From contig CALUTG010000017.1 of NCBI GenBank assembly GCA_944323615.1, forward strand, positions 1 through 32,572: 32,572 nucleotides of DNA, in the 5' to 3' direction. The position numbers were made by a program, and so were the translations under genes. The notes beneath the pieces were generated by a model, which was not told the origin of the DNA, did not search any database, and saw only the letters and a list, made by a program, of their open reading frames with translations. Source of the DNA: Candidatus Gastranaerophilales bacterium (GTDB lineage Bacteria; Cyanobacteriota; Vampirovibrionia; Gastranaerophilales; Gastranaerophilaceae). Below are positions 8,353-16,834 of the stretch, in pieces; position 1 is the stretch's first letter, and each line of letters begins with the position of its first letter.

Positions 8353-8623
8353 GAGCTAAAACTTTATGATCTTCCTCTTTCTTGAACATAAGTATTTCGC
8401 CTTTTTTTACTTTAAATTTTTCTGCCGCAAAATGGAATTCGGCTTCTCCGTCAAAAACGTAAACACAGGCATCGCAAACGGAAGAATGAGTATCAATCAT
8501 TTCATCTTTTTTAAGAGCAATTGCAGTAAGACAGGAATCTCCGTTTTGCAATAAAACTTTCTTTTCAAATTTTTCTGTTTCATTTTGAATAATATCTTTT
8601 AGTTCTAAAACATTGTAATACAT
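8318..8623 (-). CDS. Small cupin-domain protein
   Basis: A 101-aa single-domain cupin. Conserved motif 1 is degenerate (D-T-H-S-S-V-C-D-A-C-V-Y-V-F-D-G-E-A-E-F), with one His of the usual metal set, and motif 2 reads K-K-G-E-I-L-M-F...D-H-K-V. Such small cupins bind ligands or a metal, and many regulate rather than catalyse. Its last 35 bases overlap the 3' end of the HNH gene on the other strand. AGGAGG just upstream (minus strand) supports the start. It is divergent from folP, and no functional link is evident. Confidence 0.85.
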   Translation of the reverse strand: MYYNVLELKDIIQNETEKFEKKVLLQNGDSCLTAIALKKDEMIDTHSSVCDACVYVFDGEAEFHFAAEKFKVKKGEILMFKKEEDHKVLALKDTKFLLIKI

Positions 8624-8708
8624 ATTACGACCTCCTTTTAACCAATAAAAAATTAAAAATGCCTGTACTTCAATTCTCTTACCGTACAGCCGACAGGGTA
8701 AGTTGATT

Positions 8709-8738
8709 TTGCATATAAGCTGTTATCTATGATACAAT
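8709..8738 (+). promoter_or_regulatory. folP promoter (probably leaderless transcript)
   Basis: TTGCAT at 8709-8714, an 18-base spacer and TACAAT at 8733-8738. The folP ATG begins exactly seven bases after the -10 box, where transcription would start, and there is no Shine-Dalgarno sequence. Confidence 0.55.
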
Positions 8739-8744
8739 CCGGTT

Positions 8745-9893
8745 ATGAAAGATTTTTTAATAAGAGAACTCAAAACTGATAATATTGAATCCGAGCTTTC
8801 AAAGGTCGGATTTGATTCCTGTTATATTAATAGAGCTGCGGATAAATACAGATATAAAACAATTAAAATTTTTAATCTTACTCCCGCACAGGCAAATATT
8901 TTAAAACAAACAGCGCTTGCACTCGGGACTGATTGCGGTGTTCATAGAGAGGTTATAACGGGCAGAATTGAATTTTCAGATGTTATTCTCGGCGGGAGTA
9001 TTTCTGAATTAAGAAAAATCGCGGAAAGACTAAAGTTTCAGCCGTTTTCCTTAAAATATCTTGGTGAAAAAATCGAGCAGCATATTAAGTCGGATCATTC
9101 TCGGAAAACAAAACTTGCAGGTATTTTAAACCTGACACCGGATTCTTTCTCTGACGGGGGGAAATACTGGGATGGGGGTAAATATATAACTCCGGAGGAT
9201 TCATTTAAGCATCTGGTTGAAATGATAGAAGACGGAGCAGATTTAATCGATATCGGAGCGGAGTCAACCCGCCCGTACTCGCAGCCGGTTGAGCCTGATG
9301 AACAAATTAGAAGGCTTAAGCCTGTCCTTGAATTAATTAAAAAAGAAAATATTACAACTCCTGTAAGTATTGATACAAGAAGTTCCGCAGTCGCAAGATT
9401 TGTATTAGATTACGGTGTTAAGATTATAAATGATGTTTCAGGTTTTGATTATGATTCTAAAATGGCGGATACTGTTTCTGAATATAGCGCAGGTGTGATT
9501 ATTCAGCATTCCAAGGGTTCTCCCGAAAATATGCAGAAAAATCCCGAATATGACGATGTCATGGAAGAAGTTTATTTGAATCTTCTTAGTAAAATTAAAT
9601 TTGCACACTCAAAAGGAATTCAAAACATTATTATAGACCCGGGAATCGGGTTTGGAAAGACAAGAGAAGATAATTTTGAGATACTAAGCAGGATTGAAGA
9701 GTTTTATTCCCTTGATTGCCCTGTTATGGTTGGTGTTTCCAGGAAATCTTTGCTCGGAGTTAATAATAATGATAACGATTTAAAAGATTCTCTTTCGGCT
9801 GCAATATCTTATCCGCTGATTAAATCCGGAGTGGATTATTTAAGGGTTCATAATGTAAAACTGCACAAACAATTACTCACTCTGGCAGAATAA
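8745..9893 (+). CDS. folP: Dihydropteroate synthase
   Basis: Condenses 6-hydroxymethyl-dihydropterin diphosphate with p-aminobenzoate in folate synthesis. It has all TIM-barrel signatures: A-G-I-L-N-L-T-P-D-S-F-S-D-G-G (around 125), D-L-I-D-I-G-A-E-S-T-R-P, V-S-I-D-T-R, I-I-N-D-V-S-G, I-I-D-P-G-I-G-F-G-K and G-V-S-R-K-S. At 382 aa it is about 110 residues longer than the E. coli enzyme. The extra part is an N-terminal domain, as in several anaerobe homologues. The final R-V-H-N is also typical. The promoter -10 box sits seven bases before ATG, so the mRNA is probably leaderless. Confidence 0.95.
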   Translation: MKDFLIRELKTDNIESELSKVGFDSCYINRAADKYRYKTIKIFNLTPAQANILKQTALALGTDCGVHREVITGRIEFSDVILGGSISELRKIAERLKFQPFSLKYLGEKIEQHIKSDHSRKTKLAGILNLTPDSFSDGGKYWDGGKYITPEDSFKHLVEMIEDGADLIDIGAESTRPYSQPVEPDEQIRRLKPVLELIKKENITTPVSIDTRSSAVARFVLDYGVKIINDVSGFDYDSKMADTVSEYSAGVIIQHSKGSPENMQKNPEYDDVMEEVYLNLLSKIKFAHSKGIQNIIIDPGIGFGKTREDNFEILSRIEEFYSLDCPVMVGVSRKSLLGVNNNDNDLKDSLSAAISYPLIKSGVDYLRVHNVKLHKQLLTLAE

Positions 9894-9974
9894 TATCTAC
9901 CCGCCCGGCTAATTTTTATTTAAAAATTATCGGTTAGTATAATAATACAGTATAGTCAAAGTGAGAATAGTCAG

Positions 9975-10856
9975 ATGAGTATTGCTAAAGATTTTTTGCA
10001 GATACCGATATTTTTATCTTTAATTATAGTGCTGGCCGCCGCCGATAACGAAGTAGGAATATCAGTATGTGCCGCTGCGATTATTTTATATTTTGTTTTG
10101 AAATTTATAAAAAAATATTGTGTCTTAAAACGTAAACTGGTAAAGCAGAGAGAATATTTTATAAGAGTATTGAGCCACGATTTGCGTGTATCAACTCTTG
10201 CCCAGCTAAGGGGGCTGGAACTTCTTGAAAAACTTCTTCCAAAGGCAGAGCAGAAAGAATTATTATCCGATATTGATGAGTCTTGCAGATATACCCTTGA
10301 TATGATATCAATGCTGCTTAATACCTTTAGGTTTGAAAATGGAGAACAGATTTTAAATTATGAAAAAATTAATATAGAATCTCTTCTTTTATCCTGTATA
10401 ACCCAGATAGAGAAGTTTTCAAACGAAAAAAGTGTTGAAATTTTATGTATAAAAAAGTCTCCCGCGGATTATTTGGAAGCAGACAGGGCATATATAACAA
10501 AAGTTCTGGTCACACTTTTGATTACTGCCGTTTCGAACTCGGAAAGGGGAAAACAAATTCTTATTACGGTTTTTAAAGACGGAGAAAATATAGGTTTTTC
10601 TCTCGGCTATCAAGGAAAATCTTTAACTGAAGAAGAGTATAGAAGGATGTTTTCTGATAACTCAAATTTTTCTACTGTCGGGCATGGTATAAGAATGAAT
10701 TTCTGTAAAAAAATTATTGAATTTCATAAAGGGGAAATAAAAGTTTTAAATAATGGAGATAAAATAAATTCCTTTACATTTAAAATTCCTGTGAAAAGGA
10801 GTGAAAGCATTTCTCAGGAAGGATGTAGCGGAATAATTCAATCATCTGTTTATTAG
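9975..10856 (+). CDS. Membrane sensor histidine kinase with degenerate ATP site
   Basis: A 293-aa protein with two N-terminal membrane helices (about 8-22 and 28-42) and almost no periplasmic loop. A HisKA dimerisation helix follows with V-L-S-H68-D-L-R. The ATPase part is abnormal. Where the N box should read N-L-L-x-N-A it has T-L-L-I-T-A, so the Mg-ATP Asn is replaced. The G1 box D-x-G-x-G is replaced by G-Y-Q-G-K-S. The G2-like V-G-H-G-I-R-M is kept. It may be a pseudokinase, a phosphatase or a scaffold. No response regulator lies beside it. The next gene, 205 bases on, is a GGDEF/HD-GYP protein. Confidence 0.85.
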   Translation: MSIAKDFLQIPIFLSLIIVLAAADNEVGISVCAAAIILYFVLKFIKKYCVLKRKLVKQREYFIRVLSHDLRVSTLAQLRGLELLEKLLPKAEQKELLSDIDESCRYTLDMISMLLNTFRFENGEQILNYEKINIESLLLSCITQIEKFSNEKSVEILCIKKSPADYLEADRAYITKVLVTLLITAVSNSERGKQILITVFKDGENIGFSLGYQGKSLTEEEYRRMFSDNSNFSTVGHGIRMNFCKKIIEFHKGEIKVLNNGDKINSFTFKIPVKRSESISQEGCSGIIQSSVY

Positions 10857-11061
10857 AAAATTGTAAATAAATATTTTAAATTTTAATAAAAACACTAGAA
10901 ATATTTTGAAAAAATGTTAAGATGTGGTAAAGGATAGTAAATCGGATATATTTTTGAAGGGATTATTGATTATTGTAAATTTTTTTTAACCAACTAAAAA
11001 ATTTTGTCAAAAAATATCATTTACTTGATTTATATAGCTATATTAATATAAAGGTGCTGGT

Positions 11062-12900
11062 GTGAATAAAAATCAAATGGCTTATAATAACGATACAGCT
11101 AAGAATAGTATTAAAACGGTTACGTCCCCTGTAAAGCAAGGCAAGCTTGTATCAAAAGTCAATGCTCTTACTATAAATCCTGCGTCTGTGCATATTCAAA
11201 ATCCTCATGCTCTGGTTTTTAATAACGAAAAAGGAACCACTCTTAATTACAAGCAAGTAGTTGATGAAATGGTTAAACTTTTTAATATAGATAATCTTTC
11301 GGATTTTTACAGCAAAATTTACGGAATAATAAATCAATCAATTGATTCAAGTTTTTATGCAATCGGTTTATATAAAGATAAATCTAACTGTATTAACCTA
11401 AGATTGCATGACAAACTGGGAAATAACTATTCAACAAAAGTTTTTCTAAAAGATATAGATAACCCGATTGTCAAAGTATTTAACAGTCATGAGCCTGTTT
11501 TTGTAGAAAAAGAGGACTTTCTTAAACTTGCATACTACAAGAATTATTCTACGGCGATACTGCCGCTGATTTCTGTAAATAAATGCATAGGGGTATTTAT
11601 TATTGAAGATGATTCTGCCCGTCAAAATATAACACTTTATTCGCTTATTGCAAACTATATGGCTCTATATGTTCACAATTTTTACTTGATAGAAAAGAGT
11701 GATGAATATGCAAACACTGATCGTTTAACACTTTTGTACAGCCATCGCGGTTTTCAGGAGATGCTAACCCGTGAATTGGAGCGTGCAAAAATTAATAAAC
11801 AGAAAACTTCCATTATAATGATGGATATAAGTAATATTACAAAAATCAACCGTGAATTCGGCCACGCAAAAGGTGATGAAGTTATTAAAACTGTTGCCGA
11901 AAAAGTGCGCCAAAATATTAGAGAAGGTGATATAGCAGGCCGCTACGGCGGAGATGAAATTGCAATAATACTTCCTAATACTTCAGTTGAGCAGGCAAAG
12001 TATGTTGCTGAATATTTAACATATTCTCTTTCTTGCTGTTTTATCGATGATGTTGGACCCATTAAGGTCTCGGTTGGTGTTTCCACTTATCCGGACTGCT
12101 CCGAAGATAAGGAAAAACTTTTAATACTGGCTGAGCAGGCAATGTATATTTCACAGGCAAAAGGTTATAAGGACGGCATGTCTGCAATTATTAGCTCTGC
12201 AGATTTTAATTTCTGGGATGATGTTGCTCTAAAATCTTATGCAGAAGTCGTTTCAAAACGACATTCTCAACTTGGGATTAATTTTGAAGAAGATTTAATC
12301 GAAAAATTCAATGCAGACCATAAATTATCGGGTACAAAAATTTGGGATATAGCGACATCCCTGGCAGGCGCAATTGATGCTAAGGATCCGTATACTAAAG
12401 GTCATTCAACTTCTGTATCAAGATATGCGGAAGCTCTTGCAAGAGCAATTAATCTTCCTGAAAAAGAAGTTGACAGAATTACTCTGGGAGCTCTTCTTCA
12501 TGACGTCGGCAAAATCGGTATTCCTGAGACTGTATTGAAAAAAGAAGGCCCTCTTTCTGATGACGAGTGGAAAATTATGAAACAGCACCCTGTTATAGGT
12601 ACGGAAAAGGTTCTGCAGCCAAATCCGGCATTACGCGATTTAATTCCTATAGTAAAATATCACCATGAAAGGATTGACGGTAAAGGTTATCCGGAAGGTT
12701 TAACAAACGGAAATATTCCTCTTGCTGCCAAAATCGTTGCAGTTGCCGATACTTACCATGCTCTTATTAGTGACAGACCGTACAGAAGAGGGATGAATAT
12801 GGAGAAGGCAATTTCTATTCTGGAAGAAAATGCTGGAACACAATTAGATAGAGACCTTGTCAGAACGTTTATTCAAATAGCGCCCTCATTAGGTGTATAG
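11062..12900 (+). CDS. GAF-GGDEF-HD-GYP cyclic-di-GMP turnover protein
   Basis: A 612-aa cytoplasmic protein that both makes and breaks c-di-GMP on paper. Order: a disordered 60-residue lead, a GAF-like sensor (about 75-215), GGDEF (about 220-375) with R-Y-G-G-D-E-I and an upstream R-E-G-D that fits the inhibitory I-site exactly five residues before GGDEI, then HD-GYP (about 430-600) with H-D-V-G-K-I-G and H-H-E-R-I-D-G-K-G-Y-P. Both active sites look intact. Start GTG 11062 follows AAGGTG. A perfect terminator follows the stop. The preceding kinase-like gene is a plausible partner. Confidence 0.93.
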   Translation: MNKNQMAYNNDTAKNSIKTVTSPVKQGKLVSKVNALTINPASVHIQNPHALVFNNEKGTTLNYKQVVDEMVKLFNIDNLSDFYSKIYGIINQSIDSSFYAIGLYKDKSNCINLRLHDKLGNNYSTKVFLKDIDNPIVKVFNSHEPVFVEKEDFLKLAYYKNYSTAILPLISVNKCIGVFIIEDDSARQNITLYSLIANYMALYVHNFYLIEKSDEYANTDRLTLLYSHRGFQEMLTRELERAKINKQKTSIIMMDISNITKINREFGHAKGDEVIKTVAEKVRQNIREGDIAGRYGGDEIAIILPNTSVEQAKYVAEYLTYSLSCCFIDDVGPIKVSVGVSTYPDCSEDKEKLLILAEQAMYISQAKGYKDGMSAIISSADFNFWDDVALKSYAEVVSKRHSQLGINFEEDLIEKFNADHKLSGTKIWDIATSLAGAIDAKDPYTKGHSTSVSRYAEALARAINLPEKEVDRITLGALLHDVGKIGIPETVLKKEGPLSDDEWKIMKQHPVIGTEKVLQPNPALRDLIPIVKYHHERIDGKGYPEGLTNGNIPLAAKIVAVADTYHALISDRPYRRGMNMEKAISILEENAGTQLDRDLVRTFIQIAPSLGV

Positions 12901-12904
12901 ATAA

Positions 12905-12930
12905 AAAAAGAGGTTTTAAAACCTCTTTTT
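12905..12930. terminator. Bidirectional terminator
   Basis: A 26-base perfect palindrome, AAAAAGAGGTTTT/AAAACCTCTTTTT, between two convergent stop codons. The A and T runs at the ends give a U-tract on both strands. Confidence 0.85.
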
Positions 12931-13396
12931 ATTTTGCATATTTTAAGAAAATTTGTTCCTTTGTCTGCATTAACTCTTCTACTATTAACCATTTTCCGTT
13001 AGGTTGCTTTTGAAGAATCATATAAGTTTTTAATTTATACGTTTCACCGGCTGGCTGTCGTAAAGAGGAGACCTTATATCCGTTAGATACAGGAGTAACG
13101 GTTATATTTGAATATGAATTTTTATACTTTCTGGCTTTTGCAACGGCCTGGCTTAATTTCATCTGCTTAATATAGGTTGCAGTGTCAGTATAAACATCAA
13201 CGGTTGTTCCGTCAGGTTTAACAACTTGCCGTATAATTTTTGCTGATGGTGAATACAGGGTCGTAACAACCGGGCTGTATGTATTTGCAGCTTCAACATA
13301 ATCATTAAAGAATTTTAACGCATCAGCCTTGTCATCAGCAATTGCAGATAAAGATATAAAGCATAGTGATATAATTGTAAGAAATATTTTTTTCAT
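12929..13396 (-). CDS. Secreted small protein, NTF2/SnoaL-like
   Basis: A 155-aa protein with a clear Sec signal peptide (M-K-K, hydrophobic stretch, S-A-I-A-D-D cleavage near residue 20). The mature part starts with a helix (A-L-K-F-F-N-D-Y-V-E-A-A-N), continues with beta-rich sequence and ends in G-K-W-L-I-V-E-E-L, the usual closing strand of NTF2-like domains. Function unknown. It may bind a small ligand in the periplasm. It starts 17 bases after the lysC stop on the same strand, so it is probably co-transcribed with it. A terminator overlaps its stop codon. Confidence 0.8.
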   Translation of the reverse strand: MKKIFLTIISLCFISLSAIADDKADALKFFNDYVEAANTYSPVVTTLYSPSAKIIRQVVKPDGTTVDVYTDTATYIKQMKLSQAVAKARKYKNSYSNITVTPVSNGYKVSSLRQPAGETYKLKTYMILQKQPNGKWLIVEELMQTKEQIFLKYAK

Positions 13397-13413
13397 TCTG
13401 TCTCCGTTCTTAT

Positions 13414-14679
13414 TTAAACGTTAGGTAAATCGCCTTTTACAACAGCTTTTGTGTTACAGTCAAGTCCGAATACTCTATGCAAAGCTGTTACTGCATCATT
13501 AGCACTTGCCTGATCAACAAGGCAGCTGATTTTAATTTCACTGGTAGAAATCATTTTGATGTTTATATCCAGATCTGCTAGTGTTCTGAACATTTTTGCT
13601 GCAATACCAGGTTTATCAATCATGCCTGCGCCGACAATAGAAATTTTAGCAATTTTATCATCTACAAAAACATTGCTGTAATCAAGATTTTCTCTAACTT
13701 TTTCTAAAATTTTCATGGCTCTGTCCAAGTCATTTTTATCTATTGTAAAAGCAATATCATTAGTATTCATTGCCTTTCTTGCGTAGGACTGGATAATCAT
13801 ATCTACCGAAATATTTTCTTTCGCTAGTCCGTCAAAAAGGATTGCTGCAGTTCCTGGATTATCTTTAACATCACAAACGACTATTCTTAATTGAGATAAA
13901 TCGGATGCAACTCCTGTAACAGGTCTTTGAATCTCCATTTGGTTTACTCCTAATATTAAAGTTCCTAAATTTTCAAGTTTGAAGGTGCTTCTTACTCTTA
14001 CCGGCATGTGGTATTTTGCGGCTGTTTCCACAGCCCTTGGATGAAGAACATTTGCGCCGACTCTTGCAAGTTCAAGCATTTCTTCATAGGAAATTTGTTC
14101 CAGTCTGGATGCGTAAGGAACAATTCTCGGGTCTGTTGTGTAAACTCCTTCAACATCAGTATAAATATCGCATCTGTTTGCATTTAACGCACCGGCGAGA
14201 GCTACCGCCGAAGTATCGGATCCGCCTCTTCCGAGTGTTGTTATTTCAAGGTCGTCTGTTACCCCCTGAAATCCGGCAATAACTACAACTTCTCCAAGAT
14301 CCAGATGCTTGCGGATTTTTTCTGTTTTAATATCAATAATTCTTGCTTTAGAATGAAGATTTTCCGTAATGATTCCTGCCTGAATAGCATTCATACTAAC
14401 AGCTTTGCATCCTTGTGCCTGAAGTGCCATCGCCAGTAAGGCAATAGACACTCCTTCACCGGTTGACAGAAGCATGTCCATTTCTCTTTCAGACGGAGAA
14501 TCTGAAATTTCTTTTGCAAGTTTAACCAGCTTATCCGTAGTATGACCCATTGCGGAAACAACGACTACAACATCATTGCCGAGATTTTTTTCTCTGATAA
14601 CCGCTTTGGCAACATTTTTAATCTTTTCCGTATCCGCTACGGATGTTCCTCCAAACTTTTGAACTATTATATTTCTCAT
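13414..14679 (-). CDS. lysC: Aspartate kinase
   Basis: Phosphorylates aspartate in the first step to lysine, threonine and methionine. At 421 aa it is the usual length of a monofunctional enzyme. The N-terminal kinase domain opens with V-Q-K-F-G-G-T-S-V-A-D, followed by G-E-G-V-S-I-A-L-L-A and T-T-L-G-R-G-G-S-D-T-S-A, which bind ATP and aspartate. Two C-terminal ACT domains (about 270-340 and 345-415) suggest feedback control by lysine and/or threonine. An internal Met near 250 could give the separate regulatory subunit known in some bacteria, but I see no strong site for that. Confidence 0.95.
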   Translation of the reverse strand: MRNIIVQKFGGTSVADTEKIKNVAKAVIREKNLGNDVVVVVSAMGHTTDKLVKLAKEISDSPSEREMDMLLSTGEGVSIALLAMALQAQGCKAVSMNAIQAGIITENLHSKARIIDIKTEKIRKHLDLGEVVVIAGFQGVTDDLEITTLGRGGSDTSAVALAGALNANRCDIYTDVEGVYTTDPRIVPYASRLEQISYEEMLELARVGANVLHPRAVETAAKYHMPVRVRSTFKLENLGTLILGVNQMEIQRPVTGVASDLSQLRIVVCDVKDNPGTAAILFDGLAKENISVDMIIQSYARKAMNTNDIAFTIDKNDLDRAMKILEKVRENLDYSNVFVDDKIAKISIVGAGMIDKPGIAAKMFRTLADLDINIKMISTSEIKISCLVDQASANDAVTALHRVFGLDCNTKAVVKGDLPNV

Positions 14680-14858
14680 TATGTATTACCTGAATTAAAT
14701 CAATAAATATTATATATTCAAAGAACGAGTTTTACAACAATATGTTCATAAAAAAATATTATTAAGATTTGTAAAAATAATAGCAAAAAGTTTTTTTACT
14801 GTTTTTAGCATAGTACAACATGTATCTAACGATTAGTTAAAAAGGAGTATATTCAATT

Positions 14859-16751
14859 ATGAACATTATCGCAAATGAACTGAAACTTCCTAAGCAGAAT
14901 ATGAAGTTTGGTGAAGCATCCCCGCAACCAACTGCCCCTGTTGCAGAACCTCCTGTAAGTAAACCGGAAGACGGCATGAATGCTCTTTATGCACAAGGTT
15001 TGAACAATCAGCTTTCTTTCCAGGGCGGAGTTAATCTTGCGGCCTTGAAGAAAAAAGGTTTACAAGCAATGATGGCGCTTACATTACTGGGCGGAGCAGC
15101 AATGACACAATCATGTTCAAAATACTTAGAACCAAGCCATATTTATATTGAGCATGGCTCAGACACTGATATTACAATTATATATGATGATTCTAAGTGG
15201 CAGGCAATGTTTGAAAAGATGATGGAAATGTGGCAAATGATGCTTGAACAGCAACAGATAACAAATGATCAGCTTACTCAGTTGTCACAGTACATGCTTC
15301 AAATGATGCAGATGATGCAGGAAGGACAGTTAACCGCAGAACAGTTCTATGCTCAAATGTATGAATTCATGCTGAATAATGAAAATAACCAAAATATTAT
15401 TATTGATTTACTGGTACAAAACGGTAAAACACAGGAAGAGGCTAATAAATTAATTCAGTCTTTAATTGAACAAGTTCAAATGGGACAAATTTCTGCTGCG
15501 GAAGCTATGGAGCAGATTATGAAAGAGCTTGGCGATATCGGCAGCACATTAGATAGTATTCTCGAACAGCTTAAGAATATCAGTGAAGAACTTACTCAAT
15601 TCCATAATGATTATAATGAAGGAAAAGATCAAACATTGGATCTTTTAGGCGATATTTATGAACAGGGTACAATTAATACTCAAATTCTTCTTTCCTTAAA
15701 TGATCATGTTGCACAAATGTCTAAAAACTTACAAGAACTTCAAGCAAGCTTTGAAGAATTAAAAGTAATTGTTAATGATGATACCAAGTTTAATGAATTA
15801 ATGGAGCAGTTGAAGAAACTGGAGGCTGGTTCAATTGATTACCAGAAGTTTGAAGATATGTTCAAGCTGTTAGGATTTACTTTAACTGATGCAATCAACA
15901 TGTCAAAAGATGAACTTCTTAATGCAATTAAGGATTTTGAAAATACATATATTAAAAATGAAGAAAATCAAAATGAAATGCTTCAAAATATCAATAACAA
16001 ATTAGATATTGTTATAAACTTCCCTGGAATGGATCAAGAAGGAGTTATTGATGCAATTAAGGATTTAACAGATGCTGTTAATAACGGTAATGCAGATGTA
16101 ACAAATGAATTGAATAAGATTCAAGAACAACTTGACAAAATTCAAAAATCAATTGATACTTTGATGGATCAATTCGCAGAACATACATCAATGGTAAATT
16201 CTTACTTAAATGCGTTTAAAGATCAATTCAGCGAGGCTCTGGAATTGTTGACAAATATTTCAGGTGATATGACCGAACTGAAGAACCAGCAGACAATTGC
16301 TAATAGTTACTTGAACTCTTTAATGAAACAATTAGATGAATTAACTGTTATAATTAATGAAATTAAAGATTCAACAACTAACCCTGGCGGCGGTTCTTCA
16401 ATTACAATCGAAGATCTTGAAAATCTTCTGAAAAATATTAATGAAACTAATTACAACAGATATAAAGAATTGATTGAAAACTTGGGTATCCAAATTGGCG
16501 GCTCAACAGCTACCATTGAAGATTTACTCAAACAAATTAACGAAAAAATGGACAACCAAAAAGACTATACAGAACAATTAAATAAAATTATTGAAATGTT
16601 AGACGGTATTGATTTATCTTCACCGGATTACAGTGACAAGTTAGACAGAATCATTGAACTTCTTGAAAACTTCAAGTGTAACTGCGACTGCGGTGCAGAC
16701 AGCGGAGATAATGAAGGTATCATAGGTGATTTAGGCGACCTTTTAGGTTAA
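14859..16751 (+). CDS. Long coiled-coil protein with internal lipobox-like anchor
   Basis: A 630-aa Gln/Asn/Glu/Met-rich protein not recognised by name. AAAAAGGAG upstream supports ATG 14859. The first 65 residues are polar and Pro-rich and contain two F-x-[GA]-type motifs (M-K-F-G-E-A at 15-20, L-S-F-Q-G-G at 52-57). A basic patch and hydrophobic segment follow (64-84), ending in A-M-T-Q-S-C86-S, which looks like a weak lipobox placed unusually far from the N-terminus. Residues about 110-600 are long helical coiled coils with leucine heptads and recurrent N-E-L-N-K-I-Q-E-like units. The end has a cluster C-N-C-D-C and a G-D-L-G-D-L-L-G tail. A surface or envelope-spanning structural role is guessed. 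Confidence 0.8.
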   Translation: MNIIANELKLPKQNMKFGEASPQPTAPVAEPPVSKPEDGMNALYAQGLNNQLSFQGGVNLAALKKKGLQAMMALTLLGGAAMTQSCSKYLEPSHIYIEHGSDTDITIIYDDSKWQAMFEKMMEMWQMMLEQQQITNDQLTQLSQYMLQMMQMMQEGQLTAEQFYAQMYEFMLNNENNQNIIIDLLVQNGKTQEEANKLIQSLIEQVQMGQISAAEAMEQIMKELGDIGSTLDSILEQLKNISEELTQFHNDYNEGKDQTLDLLGDIYEQGTINTQILLSLNDHVAQMSKNLQELQASFEELKVIVNDDTKFNELMEQLKKLEAGSIDYQKFEDMFKLLGFTLTDAINMSKDELLNAIKDFENTYIKNEENQNEMLQNINNKLDIVINFPGMDQEGVIDAIKDLTDAVNNGNADVTNELNKIQEQLDKIQKSIDTLMDQFAEHTSMVNSYLNAFKDQFSEALELLTNISGDMTELKNQQTIANSYLNSLMKQLDELTVIINEIKDSTTNPGGGSSITIEDLENLLKNINETNYNRYKELIENLGIQIGGSTATIEDLLKQINEKMDNQKDYTEQLNKIIEMLDGIDLSSPDYSDKLDRIIELLENFKCNCDCGADSGDNEGIIGDLGDLLG

Positions 16752-16775
16752 TTTAAAGAAGGTAGTATGAAAAAG

Positions 16776-16806
16776 AAAGAGGCAGAATTTTCTGCCTCTT
16801 TTTCTT
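16776..16806. terminator. Bidirectional terminator
   Basis: Perfect stem AAAGAGGCAGAA/TTCTGCCTCTTT with a TT centre, followed by TTTTCTT on the plus strand and by an equivalent run on the minus strand. It lies between the convergent coiled-coil and EF-hand genes. Confidence 0.85.
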
Positions 16807-16834
16807 GTAAACAACCATTATCTTACATCTGTAT

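Noticed and set aside
13998-14282. ORFs over lysC on both strands
   Set aside because: lysC has complete family motifs across this region.
14640-14679. F-x-G motif in aspartate kinase (K-F-G-G)
   Set aside because: This is the conserved nucleotide-binding sequence of all aspartate kinases, not the N-terminal tag.
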